A DNA stretch of 64,000 bases from Afipia sp. Root123D2 (GTDB lineage: Bacteria; Pseudomonadota; Alphaproteobacteria; Rhizobiales; Xanthobacteraceae): the NCBI RefSeq assembly GCF_001425835.1, contig NZ_LMDP01000002.1:124001-188000 (forward strand). The letters are read 5' to 3'. Below the pieces are notes generated by a model. It worked only from the letters and a program-made list of their open reading frames with translations. It ran no database searches and was not told the origin of the DNA. Positions within the stretch are counted from its first letter, which is position 1. The number at the start of each line of letters is the position of its first letter. Positions 1 to 9,857 of the stretch are shown one piece after another. The translations under genes and the position numbers were made by a program.

Positions 1-1162
<1,162 letters not shown>

Positions 1163-1248
1163 TTTCGACTCCTGACATCGACAAACTCAGAACCGGCCGC
1201 GTGCCATGCACGCGAGCCACCATCAACGACCGCCAACACCCCGGTCCG

Positions 1249-2364
1249 TTACGTTCGCTCGAGAATGTGCATGCCCTTGTTGCGGTCGATCAGATACATA
1301 TGACCTTCGCGCGTCAGAAAAACGTCGTTGGTCTGCGGCCGATCGAAGCCCTGCGGCGTGTCCGGAACGAAGTAGGCCACTTCCTTCGGCGCGTGCGGGT
1401 TCTTGATATCGACCACGCGCAACCCGTGCGCGAACCATGCGACCGGAATCTCGGTGCTGTAGACCTGCTCGGCCGGCTGGTGACAGCCGGTGAACTCCGG
1501 CATGTTAATGTTCTCCAGCCCCTCGATCTGATACGTCGAAACCGGAGTCGGATGCTGCTCGTCGGTGATATCGACGATCCAGAGGAACGGCGGCGGCGAC
1601 GGCCGCCTCTTGCGGACGTCCTCGTCAGCGACGACGGCGAGCTTGCGGCCGGCGACCTCAAACGGAATCGGCAGCACCGTATGACAGGGGTGAGCATAGA
1701 CCGAGCAATAATCAAGGCGGGAAACGAGTTTCGGCTTGCTCATATCCTCGATGTCGACGATCGCCATGCCCGCGTGCCAATAGCCGATATAGAGCCGGTT
1801 ATCCCTGCGAAGGATTTGATGGCACCAGGTCATCCGGTTGCCTTCGTCGGGAGTTTCTCCTCCGTCCACCCACTGGCCCGGCATCCACCAGCGCCCGACT
1901 TCACGCGGCTTGGTCGGATTCTCGAGATCGAGAATCATCGCGATGTTGAGGTGATAGCCTTCCACTTCAGGCGTGATGTACGCGTAGCGGCCGTCGAAAT
2001 CGAAGCGATGCACGCCGGTGCCGGCTGTTTTCCAGAAACAGATCTGTTTCGGATTACGCGGATCAGAGACGTCATAGATCGCAAGTCCGCCCTGGAAATT
2101 CTCGTCGAGGATGTATGGCGGCGGACATTCCCAGTTCACCAGCATCAAGTCGTTCTCGACGCGGACCTTGTGGCTGTGCACGCCCGGCGGAATCGCGATA
2201 TGCGCAACCTGCTTCGGATTTGCCGGATCGCTGATATCGACGATGGATGTGCCCGCGGGCGAATCCATGTGAGCGATATAGGCGTAGTTGCCCTGGACGT
2301 AGACCTGACCACCCCCGATGCAATCGAGGTAAGAGATCTGTCGCAAACCCTTCATTTTAGGCAT
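1249..2364 (-). CDS. LVIVD-repeat protein, probably a beta-propeller
   Basis: 371 residues of unknown biochemical function. Repeats of the type (G)xxIVDISDPxNPK occur throughout (VDISDPANPK, YDVSDPRNPK, LDLENPTKPR, VDIEDMSKPK, VDITDEQHP, VDIKNPHAPK), typical of LVIVD-repeat proteins that fold as propellers. Several His-rich loops (GVHSHKVR, TWCHQIL, VYAHPCH, TGCHQPAE) could bind metal. I see no signal peptide. ATG 2364 (MPKMKGLRQ) is preceded by GGAG at good spacing; a longer frame reading back into the tctA end has no such support. It sits 34 bp after tctA, in the same operon as an ALDH, so a hydrolase or isomerase role in the pathway is possible. Confidence 0.8.
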   Translation of the reverse strand: MPKMKGLRQISYLDCIGGGQVYVQGNYAYIAHMDSPAGTSIVDISDPANPKQVAHIAIPPGVHSHKVRVENDLMLVNWECPPPYILDENFQGGLAIYDVSDPRNPKQICFWKTAGTGVHRFDFDGRYAYITPEVEGYHLNIAMILDLENPTKPREVGRWWMPGQWVDGGETPDEGNRMTWCHQILRRDNRLYIGYWHAGMAIVDIEDMSKPKLVSRLDYCSVYAHPCHTVLPIPFEVAGRKLAVVADEDVRKRRPSPPPFLWIVDITDEQHPTPVSTYQIEGLENINMPEFTGCHQPAEQVYSTEIPVAWFAHGLRVVDIKNPHAPKEVAYFVPDTPQGFDRPQTNDVFLTREGHMYLIDRNKGMHILERT

Positions 2365-2398
2365 TTTCTTCTCCAGGATGTCTTCAGGGATATGTAGA

Positions 2399-3925
2399 TC
2401 AACGGCCGATCTGGCGATCGCCGGCGGCCAGCGCCGCCTTGCGGGCCTGACTTGCCTTGAACAGCAGATTGATGATGACGACGACGACAACGGCAGCAAC
2501 GATTGCAATGCTGACGGGACGGTTGAGCAGATACATCGCATCGCCGTTCGCCATGAAAATCGACTGCCTGAGCGATTTTTCCATGATGGGGCCGAGAACA
2601 ACGGCGATCACGAGCGGCGACGGGTCGATCATGAGTTTTCGAAGCAGGAACCCTACGGCACCCATGACGATCATGACCCAGACATCGAAAATGCTGTTGT
2701 TCAGCGAATAGACGCCGACGAGACAGAACAGCAGAACGAGCGATGCCAGCACATGCTGCGGAAGCTTCAGCAGCGAAACGAAGATGTGCACCAGCGGAAG
2801 ATTGAGGATCAGCAGGAGCACATTCCCGACATACATGCTGGCAATGACGCCCCAGAAGATTTCCGGAGACTGGACGACGAACAGCGGGCCGGGCTGAACG
2901 CCGTGGATCACGAGTGCGGCAAGCAGCATGGCTGTCGCTGGCGAGAACGCGATGCCGAGCGAAAACATCGGAACCATTGCGCCGGCCGTCGCCGAATTGT
3001 TCGCGCTCTCGGGGCCGGCCACGCCCTCGATGGCTCCGTGTCCAAATCGTTCGGGCGTCGATGACAGGGCTTTTTCCAGCCGGTACGACATGAACGAGGA
3101 CATCACGGTCGCAGGCCCCGGTATCAGGCCGACGAAGAATCCCATCACCGATCCTCGAATGATCGGCCACGTCGATTGACGGAATTCCGTCAGTGAAGGC
3201 ACGAGGTCACGGAACCTCACCGTCTCCAGCCGGGGCTTTTCGACACCTTCCTCGATCATCGACAGCACTTCGGCGATTCCATACAGCCCCATGATGACAG
3301 GGATGAGGTCGAGGCCTTGCGCGAGGTTGGTAAAGCCCAGCGTGAAGCGTTGTGAGCCGCTGACAGGATCGATCCCGACGGTCGATATCGCCAGTCCCAC
3401 CGCCACCATGAGTGCGGCAATGGTCATGGAATTTCCGGCCAGGCCGCACAAAAAGAAAAGTCCCGCAGCGGCAACCGCGAAATATTCCGGCGGTCCGAAG
3501 CTCAGCGCAAATTCCGCGAGCCATGGTCCGACGAGGACAATTCCCAAAATTCCCAGCGTTCCGGCGACAAAGGAGCCGATTGCGGAGATCGCGAGCGCAG
3601 GCCCCGCCCTGCCCTTCTTCGCCATCTGATAGCCATCGACCGCCGTCATGACCGATGCGGCTTCCCCCGGCACGTTGACCAGGATCGCCGTGGTCGAGCC
3701 GCCATACATCGAGCCGTAATAGATTCCGGCGAGCATGATGATCGCAGCATCCGGCTGCATCGTGAATGTCAGCGGAATCAGCAAGGCCATGCCGGCGTTC
3801 GGCCCGATTCCGGGAAGCACACCGACGAGAGACCCTAACGCGACGCCGAGGAGACAGGCATAGATATTCATCGGCGTCAGCGCGACCGAGAATCCGAGTG
3901 CCAGTCCGTCCAGCAGATGGTTCAT
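2399..3925 (-). CDS. tctA: Tripartite tricarboxylate transporter large permease TctA
   Basis: 508-residue inner-membrane protein with about 11-12 hydrophobic segments, the usual length of TctA. The hallmark N-terminal segment is present (GVLPGIGPNAGMALLIPLTF, then YYGSMYGGSTTAILVNVPGE), and a second copy of the fold begins near GPATVMSSF. It is the main channel of a periplasmic-binding-protein-dependent secondary carrier driven by the ion gradient. It follows tctB by 41 bp and the Bug protein gene is further upstream, so all three components are present. Substrate unknown; the neighbouring ALDH and LVIVD genes suggest a carboxylate intermediate. Confidence 0.93.
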   Translation of the reverse strand: MNHLLDGLALGFSVALTPMNIYACLLGVALGSLVGVLPGIGPNAGMALLIPLTFTMQPDAAIIMLAGIYYGSMYGGSTTAILVNVPGEAASVMTAVDGYQMAKKGRAGPALAISAIGSFVAGTLGILGIVLVGPWLAEFALSFGPPEYFAVAAAGLFFLCGLAGNSMTIAALMVAVGLAISTVGIDPVSGSQRFTLGFTNLAQGLDLIPVIMGLYGIAEVLSMIEEGVEKPRLETVRFRDLVPSLTEFRQSTWPIIRGSVMGFFVGLIPGPATVMSSFMSYRLEKALSSTPERFGHGAIEGVAGPESANNSATAGAMVPMFSLGIAFSPATAMLLAALVIHGVQPGPLFVVQSPEIFWGVIASMYVGNVLLLILNLPLVHIFVSLLKLPQHVLASLVLLFCLVGVYSLNNSIFDVWVMIVMGAVGFLLRKLMIDPSPLVIAVVLGPIMEKSLRQSIFMANGDAMYLLNRPVSIAIVAAVVVVVIINLLFKASQARKAALAAGDRQIGR

Positions 3926-3966
3926 AATTGTCGCCCTAGATCCCTGCTTCTACGAGCAAACCAACA

Positions 3967-4404
3967 TCACAAACTGAGCCAGCTGCCGCGCGGGAGCTGC
4001 AAGCCAAGTACTGTGACGAACAGGCCGTAGGTTGCGAGTGCGCTCACGACCGAGATCGCCACCGCAGCCTTCCACGACACATTGAACTGCTTCAGCGCGG
4101 CCAACATGATCAGCGCCCCGCTGATGATGTATCCGAGGCGCGGGAGCAGCAGACAGAACAGCATCATCCCGGCAAAAACCGTGAGGATTTTCCCGCGGGA
4201 GCCGTCACGAATGACCTCTCCCGCGACCAATCCTCCCGGCCGGAGGCTCGCCACGATGCCGCAGACCACGAGCGCCGCACCGATCACAATCGGAAAGAAT
4301 CCGGCGCCCGGGCCATTCAGTGTGTGCAGCGGCAATTGAAGCGCCAGCCAGAGATAGACCGCCCCCAGAGCCGCAACACTCAGGCTGAACGCACGCCGAT
4401 GCAT
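3967..4404 (-). CDS. tctB: Tripartite tricarboxylate transporter small subunit TctB
   Basis: 145 residues with four hydrophobic segments, the size and layout of TctB. The segment LNGPGAGFFPIVIGAALVVCGI near residue 30 is the typical first loop and second helix of this family. The start codon lies one base after the Bug stop codon (4406-4408), so translation of the two is probably coupled. TctB partners TctA in the membrane. Confidence 0.9.
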   Translation of the reverse strand: MHRRAFSLSVAALGAVYLWLALQLPLHTLNGPGAGFFPIVIGAALVVCGIVASLRPGGLVAGEVIRDGSRGKILTVFAGMMLFCLLLPRLGYIISGALIMLAALKQFNVSWKAAVAISVVSALATYGLFVTVLGLQLPRGSWLSL

Positions 4405-4405
4405 G

Positions 4406-5359
4406 TCATTTTGCCTTCAAACCGAGCGCACCGAGCAGGTCGGAGTGCGCATGATACTCCTTCATCAGCATCGCCTTCGCGGCCGGCCCATCGAGATAAT
4501 TGACATCGACCTCTCTGGAGTGCGCGAAGTCCTGGAAGGACTTGTCGAGCAACACGGTCTTGATGGCATCATGGATGTAGGTCTTGGTCCCGTCGGGAAT
4601 GCCCTTCGGAGCCAGGAACACGAAGCTCAAGCTCACGCCGGCGTCGTAGCCGACTTCCTTGAACGTCGGCACATCCGGATAGAACCGGCTTCGCGTCGGC
4701 GCGAAAATAGCCAGGATCTTGATGCGGCCGCTGTTCGCCAGCTGCCGCCCTTCTCCCGGATTGATTGTCAGCGCGTCAACGTGCCCGCCCAGCAGCGCGG
4801 CGCTGCCTTCAGACCATCCCGAGAACGGCACGTGGACGAATTTCGCCTTGCTCGTGTCCGCAAGCTGCGCGAGATTCATGTGCGCCGCGGTACCGATGCC
4901 GGAACTAGCGAAGCGGAGCGAGTCTGGCTTGGCGCGAGCCGCGTCGATCAGCTCCTTGATGGTCTTCCACGGCGCATCGCCGCGAACGGCAAGAAACTGA
5001 TAGTACGTGATCGTGTTGACGATCGGCTCGAAATCATCCGGCGTCTTGTACGGCAGATTGTTCATCTGCGGCTGATCCACCAGGGCCGCGGTAGGCGCAA
5101 TGCCGATCGTCGTTCCGTCCGGCTTGGCCTGAACGATTTCAGTGACACCGATCGAGCCGCCGCCGCCGGTGCGATTCAACACCGCGATGCCTGCGGGAAA
5201 TTTGGACTGCATCTTGTTGACGATGAAGCGAACCGTCAGGTCGGTAAGACCACCGACCGTGAATGGATTAATGACAGTCACGGACCCCTGTGGCGCCTGC
5301 GCGGACGCGGGAACTGACAAAGCAGCTGAAAATAGGAGCGCAACTAAAATTCGGTTCAT
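4406..5359 (-). CDS. Bug-family periplasmic substrate-binding protein (TctC type)
   Basis: 317 residues. The N-terminus MNRILVALLFSAALSVPASA is a Sec signal peptide with an Ala-x-Ala type cleavage site. Family motifs: VINPFTVGGLTDLTVRF (the canonical PFxxGGxxD loop), NRTGGGGSIG, and VPFSGWSEGSAALLGGHVD. It would bind the substrate in the periplasm and deliver it to TctAB. ATG 5359 has a strong GGAGGG site. Its start overlaps the GntR stop as ATGA (5356-5359), so regulator and binding protein are translationally coupled, an unusual order in which the regulator leads its own target operon. Confidence 0.93.
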   Translation of the reverse strand: MNRILVALLFSAALSVPASAQAPQGSVTVINPFTVGGLTDLTVRFIVNKMQSKFPAGIAVLNRTGGGGSIGVTEIVQAKPDGTTIGIAPTAALVDQPQMNNLPYKTPDDFEPIVNTITYYQFLAVRGDAPWKTIKELIDAARAKPDSLRFASSGIGTAAHMNLAQLADTSKAKFVHVPFSGWSEGSAALLGGHVDALTINPGEGRQLANSGRIKILAIFAPTRSRFYPDVPTFKEVGYDAGVSLSFVFLAPKGIPDGTKTYIHDAIKTVLLDKSFQDFAHSREVDVNYLDGPAAKAMLMKEYHAHSDLLGALGLKAK

Positions 5360-6135
5360 GCAACCCTCCATGTCTGACGTTTCTTGGATGATGATTTGGA
5401 TCCGGCTCCAGCCGGCTGACTTTCGACGTTGACGACGAAACGATGGCGATCGGCGCGATAGAACGCGTCGCTGAAAACGACGGGACGACCGTTTTCGTCG
5501 CAGTATGTGCGCTCGCCTTCGAGAACCGGCGAACCGATCTCGACGCCCAGATGCTTGGCATATGTGGTATCCGCGAGCGTCGCCGCGATCGTTTGCACCA
5601 CCGAACCAATCACGACCCCACAAAGATCGTTCACGAGTTCGCCGAGGGTGAAGCGCGTCATCAGACTTTCGTCTTCCAGCAGCTTCTGCCCGACATCGAC
5701 GGGGAGATAGGCGTAGATGTACAGGATCGGCTCGTCGCCGATCATGCCGACGCGTTCGACGGAAACGACCGGCGCGTCCTTCTCGAGATTCAGGCGAGCC
5801 GCGACCAGCGGCGAGGCCTGCATCACCCGTGTCGAAATCACCCGCGCCGAGCCACTCGGCTGGCTCCTGATCAGCGACTGGAGGAGCTGGTTCGGCTCGA
5901 CATCCTGACGACGCACGCGAGGCCCGAGATAGAAGGTGCCGCGCCCCCGCTCGCGCCTGACCAGTCCGTCCCGCTCCATCAGGGTCAGGGCTTGCTGCAC
6001 GGTGATGCGGCTGACCTCGAACTCCTTCCCCAACTCAGCTTCTGACGGAAGCCGGTCGCCAACGGCGAACGTCCGCTCCATGCGGGATTCCAGCACCGAG
6101 CGAATGAGAAAATATTTTGGGATCGGAACTTTCAT
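5356..6135 (-). CDS. GntR-family transcriptional regulator (HutC/UTRA type)
   Basis: 259 residues. The N-terminal winged helix covers about 5-75 (DRLPSEAELGKEFEVSRITV, then QQALTLMERDGLVRRERGRG), followed by a UTRA effector domain of about 90-240 with the typical VERVGMIGDEPILY and EGERTY strands. It probably represses the downstream Bug-TctB-TctA-LVIVD-ALDH genes and possibly the divergent VOC gene, released by a pathway intermediate. The C-terminus is a short basic tail (SKSSSKKRQ) that reaches into the Bug ribosome-binding region. Confidence 0.92.
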   Translation of the reverse strand: MKVPIPKYFLIRSVLESRMERTFAVGDRLPSEAELGKEFEVSRITVQQALTLMERDGLVRRERGRGTFYLGPRVRRQDVEPNQLLQSLIRSQPSGSARVISTRVMQASPLVAARLNLEKDAPVVSVERVGMIGDEPILYIYAYLPVDVGQKLLEDESLMTRFTLGELVNDLCGVVIGSVVQTIAATLADTTYAKHLGVEIGSPVLEGERTYCDENGRPVVFSDAFYRADRHRFVVNVESQPAGAGSKSSSKKRQTWRVA

Positions 6136-6158
6136 GCCTTTACGTCACCATATGATAT

Positions 6159-6172
6159 ATTGTTATGTCAAT
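6159..6172. promoter_or_regulatory. Candidate GntR operator in the divergent promoter
   Basis: The 72-bp gap between the divergent GntR and VOC genes is AT-rich and holds ATTG-N6-CAAT (ATTGTTATGTCAAT). It matches 10 of 12 positions of the palindrome TTGTTATAACAA found before the sulfatase operon at 36082. HutC-subfamily regulators commonly bind such TTG...CAA palindromes. The assignment to this GntR protein is inference. Confidence 0.4.
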
Positions 6173-6207
6173 AGGTCATTTCCGCTGACCCATCTAAAGG
6201 AAGCCCG

Positions 6208-6846
6208 ATGCTTCAGCTTGACCACGTCACCGTCGGCGCCGCCGACCTGCCTCAAGGCACGGCCTATCTTCGCCAGCAATTGGGAATCGACGCCCCGCCC
6301 GGCAGCCAACACGCCGACATGGGCACCCACAACCATGTGCTGCGGGTCGGTGACGGTGTTTTTCTGGAGCTGCTCGCAATCGATCCGGCGGGCATCCGGC
6401 CACGCCGCGCACGATGGTTCGGAATGGACGACGCGCGTCAGGCCAGGAAACTGGCAGAGCGCCCGCGGCCGGTGAGCTGGGTGCTCAGCACACCGGACGT
6501 CGCCGCTGCGCATGCGGCAAGCCGCGTCGACCTCGGAGAAATCCTGGCGATGTCACGCGGTGCACGCTCCTGGCGTATCACCGTGCCGGAGAGCGGGATG
6601 ACGGCATTCGACGGATGCTTTCCGTCGCTGATCCAATGGTCGGAAGGGCCGCCGCCGGCCAACGCAATGGCGTTCCTCGGGCCAGTGCTGGAACAGGTGA
6701 TCCTGCATCACCCACATTCGGAAGAACTGCGGGCCGCGCTCAACGAACTCGGCGCCGGACATCTGGCGGAGGTGAAACAGAGTGCCGAGCCGCACCTTGC
6801 GTTCAGTTTCCGCATGCCCGACGGCTCATCACGTGTCCTGACGTAG
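6208..6846 (+). CDS. VOC-fold (glyoxalase-like) protein
   Basis: 212 residues starting MLQLDHVTVGAADLP, the opening beta strand of a VOC/glyoxalase_3 domain with a candidate metal-ligand His at residue 6. HNHVLRVGDGVFLELLAID near residues 45-65 supplies the paired strand and a Glu ligand candidate. The second half ends with HLAFSFRMPDGSSRVL. Members include dioxygenases, lyases and isomerases, so the reaction cannot be named. The ATG at 6208 has AGGAAG just upstream. It is divergent from the GntR regulator and shares its promoter region, so probably belongs to the same pathway. Confidence 0.75.
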   Translation: MLQLDHVTVGAADLPQGTAYLRQQLGIDAPPGSQHADMGTHNHVLRVGDGVFLELLAIDPAGIRPRRARWFGMDDARQARKLAERPRPVSWVLSTPDVAAAHAASRVDLGEILAMSRGARSWRITVPESGMTAFDGCFPSLIQWSEGPPPANAMAFLGPVLEQVILHHPHSEELRAALNELGAGHLAEVKQSAEPHLAFSFRMPDGSSRVLT

Positions 6847-6932
6847 CCCGGTCAAAGTGACATCGGACGTTGCTTCAAAACCTCCGACGTGAAAAAGCCC
6901 GAAGCAGCGGCCTTGTCCAGGATTTTGCTCGT

Positions 6933-7439
6933 CTAGGATTTGGCGTCCATTGCAAGAACAGCCGACCTGAAAGCGGGTGCCGCGGCCGCGGTTTGGCCGT
7001 GGCTGCTCAAATACAAATTCAGATTGGCGTCGATTGCCTCGGCAGGCTTGTCGCTGCGCAGATAATCCGGAGCCGTTTGGCCAAACAGAATCGCCTGCTC
7101 GACCTGCTCGGCGAAGATTTCCGTGCTTTGAACTTTTCCCCGAAGATCCTTGATAACCGCCTGGTCGAGCGACGCCATGCCCTTCAAGCTTCGACGAACC
7201 GCCCGCAAAGGACCAATAACATCCGCGCGCCATGCGCGTACGGCCTCGTTCAAATGCGCGATCGTCGCAGCCGAGAGAACATCCGCCTCAGCACCACGCC
7301 AGCCACAATAGAGCAGCATGTTCACGTCGACGCCTGACTCGTCCTGCAGCAGCAGGCATTCCTGCGCAACACCGGGCGCGGCATAGACTTTCAGGGAAAA
7401 CTGCCAGAACGGATTATCGAGTTCGAAGGGTTGATCCAT
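6933..7439 (-). CDS. TIGR02444-family protein of unknown function
   Basis: 168 residues starting MDQPFELDNPFWQFSLKVYA. The opening NPFWxFSLxVYxxPGV, then CLLLQDESGVDVNMLLYCGW, is the signature of the TIGR02444/DUF2390 family of small helical proteins of unknown function. ATG 7439 fits the family start; a longer in-frame extension would run into ubiX. It lies 35 bp after ubiX and is the last gene of the UbiD-transporter-ThDP-UbiX series. No signal peptide or membrane segment is visible. Linkage to the pathway is by position only. Confidence 0.75.
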   Translation of the reverse strand: MDQPFELDNPFWQFSLKVYAAPGVAQECLLLQDESGVDVNMLLYCGWRGAEADVLSAATIAHLNEAVRAWRADVIGPLRAVRRSLKGMASLDQAVIKDLRGKVQSTEIFAEQVEQAILFGQTAPDYLRSDKPAEAIDANLNLYLSSHGQTAAAAPAFRSAVLAMDAKS

Positions 7440-7474
7440 GCGTTCCTGCTCAATCCTGGAAAACGACTGAGGCG

Positions 7475-8077
7475 TTATTCGTCCGCTTTCGCTTTCGGAC
7501 GCGAACGCTCTCCCGTCCATCGGCGGACAAGGCCCGCGTCGATATCGAAAAGATCGAGAACACGGCCGATCGTGTGGTCGACCATTTCCTCAAGCGATGC
7601 CGGGCGGGCGTAGAAAGCCGGCACCGGCGGAAACACAACCGCGCCGGCTTCCGTAACCGCCGCCATTGAGCGGATATGACCGAGATGCAGCGGCGTCTCG
7701 CGCAACAGCAACACGACGCGACGGCGCTCCTTCAAGGCGACGTCGGCTGCGCGTGAAATCAGGTGCCCGGTGACGCCTGTCGCGATTTCCGACATCGTCT
7801 TCACCGAGCAAGGCGCGATGACCATCCCGAGCGTATGGAAGGAGCCGCTCGCACACGCCGCGCCGATGTCTTCGTTGGAATGAACGACGGCTGCGAGCCG
7901 CTCGACATCGCTCACCTTATAGCTGGTCTCGGTCGCGAGCGTGATCCTGGCGGCCCTGGACATCACGAGATGGGTCTGAATGCCGGAATCCTTCAGCACC
8001 TCCAGCAACCGCACGCCGTACACGGCGCCGGAAGCGCCGCTTATTCCAACGATTAGCCGCTTCTGAAGAGGCTGCAT
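7475..8077 (-). CDS. ubiX: UbiX/Pad1 flavin prenyltransferase
   Basis: 200 residues, normal for the family. It joins a dimethylallyl group to reduced FMN to make prenylated FMN, the cofactor of UbiD decarboxylases. Seen: the flavin-binding RLIVGISGASGAVYGVRLLE at the N-terminus, VIAPCSVKTMSEIATG in the middle, and RRVVLLLRETPLHLGHIRSM near residue 120-140, all canonical. The C-terminal tail is Arg/Lys-rich. It lies in the same run as the UbiD gene at 13057-14466, so it probably serves that enzyme rather than ubiquinone synthesis. Confidence 0.93.
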   Translation of the reverse strand: MQPLQKRLIVGISGASGAVYGVRLLEVLKDSGIQTHLVMSRAARITLATETSYKVSDVERLAAVVHSNEDIGAACASGSFHTLGMVIAPCSVKTMSEIATGVTGHLISRAADVALKERRRVVLLLRETPLHLGHIRSMAAVTEAGAVVFPPVPAFYARPASLEEMVDHTIGRVLDLFDIDAGLVRRWTGERSRPKAKADE

Positions 8078-8171
8078 GGTCTGTGGTCCATATCTTCGTC
8101 CTCAGCGACTCACACCAGAATGCCCGGAGCCGTCAAGGCCGCGCCTGGCCCGGATTTGCGCGGCTGGCTGC

Positions 8172-9836
8172 TCACAAGACGCGATCCGGCGTGAGTTGAT
8201 TGGCGTTCACGCGCAATTCGATAATTGCCGGCTTACGGGCCTTCACCGCGCGCTCGAAAGCAGCCGGAAAATCCTCGTCACGCTCGATGGCTTCGCCGTG
8301 CGCGCCATAGGATTGCGCGAGCAGCGCGAAATCCGCATTGAGAAGCATCGTTCCGCTCGGCCGCCCCGGAAAATGGATTTCCTGATGCATACGGATCGAG
8401 CCGTACATGCCGTTGTTCACGATGATCACCACGATCGGCAGGTTGCGTTGAACCGCGGTGGCGAATTCCGGCGAGGCCATGGTGAAACAACCATCGCCGG
8501 CGAGACACACGACATCGCGGCCGGGGTGGCGCAGCTTGGCCGCGATCGCGGCCGGCAGGCCGTATCCCATAACGCCGGACTTCGGAGCAATTTGAGTGCC
8601 GAGTTTCCGGTAACGATAGAAACGGTGGAGCCAGATCGAATAATTGCCGGCACCGTTGGTGACGATCGCATCGTCCGGCAAACGTTCGGCAAGAAAGCGA
8701 ATGACCTGTGAAAGATCGAAACCGGCAGCCTTCGGCGGGTTGCTCTGATAATTGACGAAGGCAGCCCTGCACTCTTCGCGCCACTGCCGCCAGGCGCTGC
8801 TGTCGAGCGGCTCGATGTCTGCCAGTGCGTCGGCGAAGTGCGACGATTTTGACTGGATCGCAAGCGTCGGCGTGTAAACCCGCCCCAGTTCCTCCGCGCC
8901 CGGGAAAACGTGAATCAGCGTTTGCTTCGGGACCGGAGCGTCGAGCAGCGTATAGCTCTTCGTCGTCACGTCGCCGAGACGATCGCCGATCACCAGCAAC
9001 AGATCGGCATTCTTGACGCGCTCGCGCAACGCGGCGCTCCCGCCCAGACTGAGATCGCCGATATACTGATCGCTGCGGTTGTCGAGAATGTCCTGCGAAC
9101 GGAATCCGGCGATCACGGGAATGTCGCTCCTGGCGACAAATTCCTTGAAACGGTCTGCTGCTTCCGCAGTCCATCCGAGGTTGCCGACGATCGCGAGCGG
9201 ACGTTTCGCGGCTTGCAGCAAGGAGCGAACCTGCAGCATTTGCGCAGGCATAGGTGCGGTCTCCGCCGCGATAGCGGGCACCGCGTCGCTCACACCGCTC
9301 ATCTCGCTCAGCACGTCCTCGGGAATCGAAAGAACGACGGGCCCAGGGCGGCCCTGCGTTGCAATGTGAAAGGCGCGGCTCACATATTCAGAAATGAGAT
9401 CGGCGCTCTCGATCTCGCCGACCCACTTGGTCATATCGGCGAAAACCCGCGTGTAGTTCAATTCCTGAAAGGCTTCCCGGCCGCGATGCGCGCGCGGCAC
9501 CTGGCCGATAATCAGGATCATCGGCGTCGAGTCCTGATAGGCGGTGTGCAGACCGATCATCGCATGCGCCGCACCCGGCCCGCGGCTCACGATGCAAATT
9601 CCGGGGCGGCCGCTCATCTTGCCGTCCGCCTCGGCCATATGCGAGGCGGTCGCCTCATGGCGGCAAACCACGAACTGGATCGGATTGTTGTCGCCGTAAA
9701 GCGCATCAAAAATCGGCAACGCGCTTTCCCCCGGCACGCCGAATATCCGGTCGATGCCGTTCAGGCGAAGCGCCGAAACCAGAATATTGCCCCCGTTTCG
9801 GGCCTCAGCCGGCATAACACGAGAAGTCGATACCAT
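8172..9836 (-). CDS. Thiamine diphosphate-dependent enzyme (acetolactate synthase / decarboxylase-like)
   Basis: 554 residues with the three-domain ThDP fold. The N-terminal PYR domain has FGVPGESALPIFDAL and the conserved activating Glu in RHEATASHMAEA. The central domain is about 190-330. The C-terminal PP domain has the ThDP/Mg motif starting GDGCFTMASPEF and ending VNNGMYG. Family members carboligate or decarboxylate 2-oxo acids (acetolactate synthase, benzoylformate decarboxylase, oxalyl-CoA decarboxylase); I cannot tell which. A 2-oxo-acid decarboxylase would fit the decayed aldehyde dehydrogenase immediately upstream, whose job would have been to oxidise the aldehyde. It lies between tctA and ubiX. 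Confidence 0.87.
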   Translation of the reverse strand: MVSTSRVMPAEARNGGNILVSALRLNGIDRIFGVPGESALPIFDALYGDNNPIQFVVCRHEATASHMAEADGKMSGRPGICIVSRGPGAAHAMIGLHTAYQDSTPMILIIGQVPRAHRGREAFQELNYTRVFADMTKWVGEIESADLISEYVSRAFHIATQGRPGPVVLSIPEDVLSEMSGVSDAVPAIAAETAPMPAQMLQVRSLLQAAKRPLAIVGNLGWTAEAADRFKEFVARSDIPVIAGFRSQDILDNRSDQYIGDLSLGGSAALRERVKNADLLLVIGDRLGDVTTKSYTLLDAPVPKQTLIHVFPGAEELGRVYTPTLAIQSKSSHFADALADIEPLDSSAWRQWREECRAAFVNYQSNPPKAAGFDLSQVIRFLAERLPDDAIVTNGAGNYSIWLHRFYRYRKLGTQIAPKSGVMGYGLPAAIAAKLRHPGRDVVCLAGDGCFTMASPEFATAVQRNLPIVVIIVNNGMYGSIRMHQEIHFPGRPSGTMLLNADFALLAQSYGAHGEAIERDEDFPAAFERAVKARKPAIIELRVNANQLTPDRVL

Positions 9837-9857
9837 CTCTTTAAACCGTTCCTGTCT

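Noticed and set aside
2365-2601. N-terminal extension of the LVIVD protein
   Set aside because: It overlaps the tctA end, is Arg/Ser-rich and lacks a ribosome-binding site; ATG 2364 has GGAG.
4403-5317. 304-residue plus-strand frame opposite the Bug gene
   Set aside because: Antisense to a Bug protein with signal peptide and family motifs; no recognisable domain.
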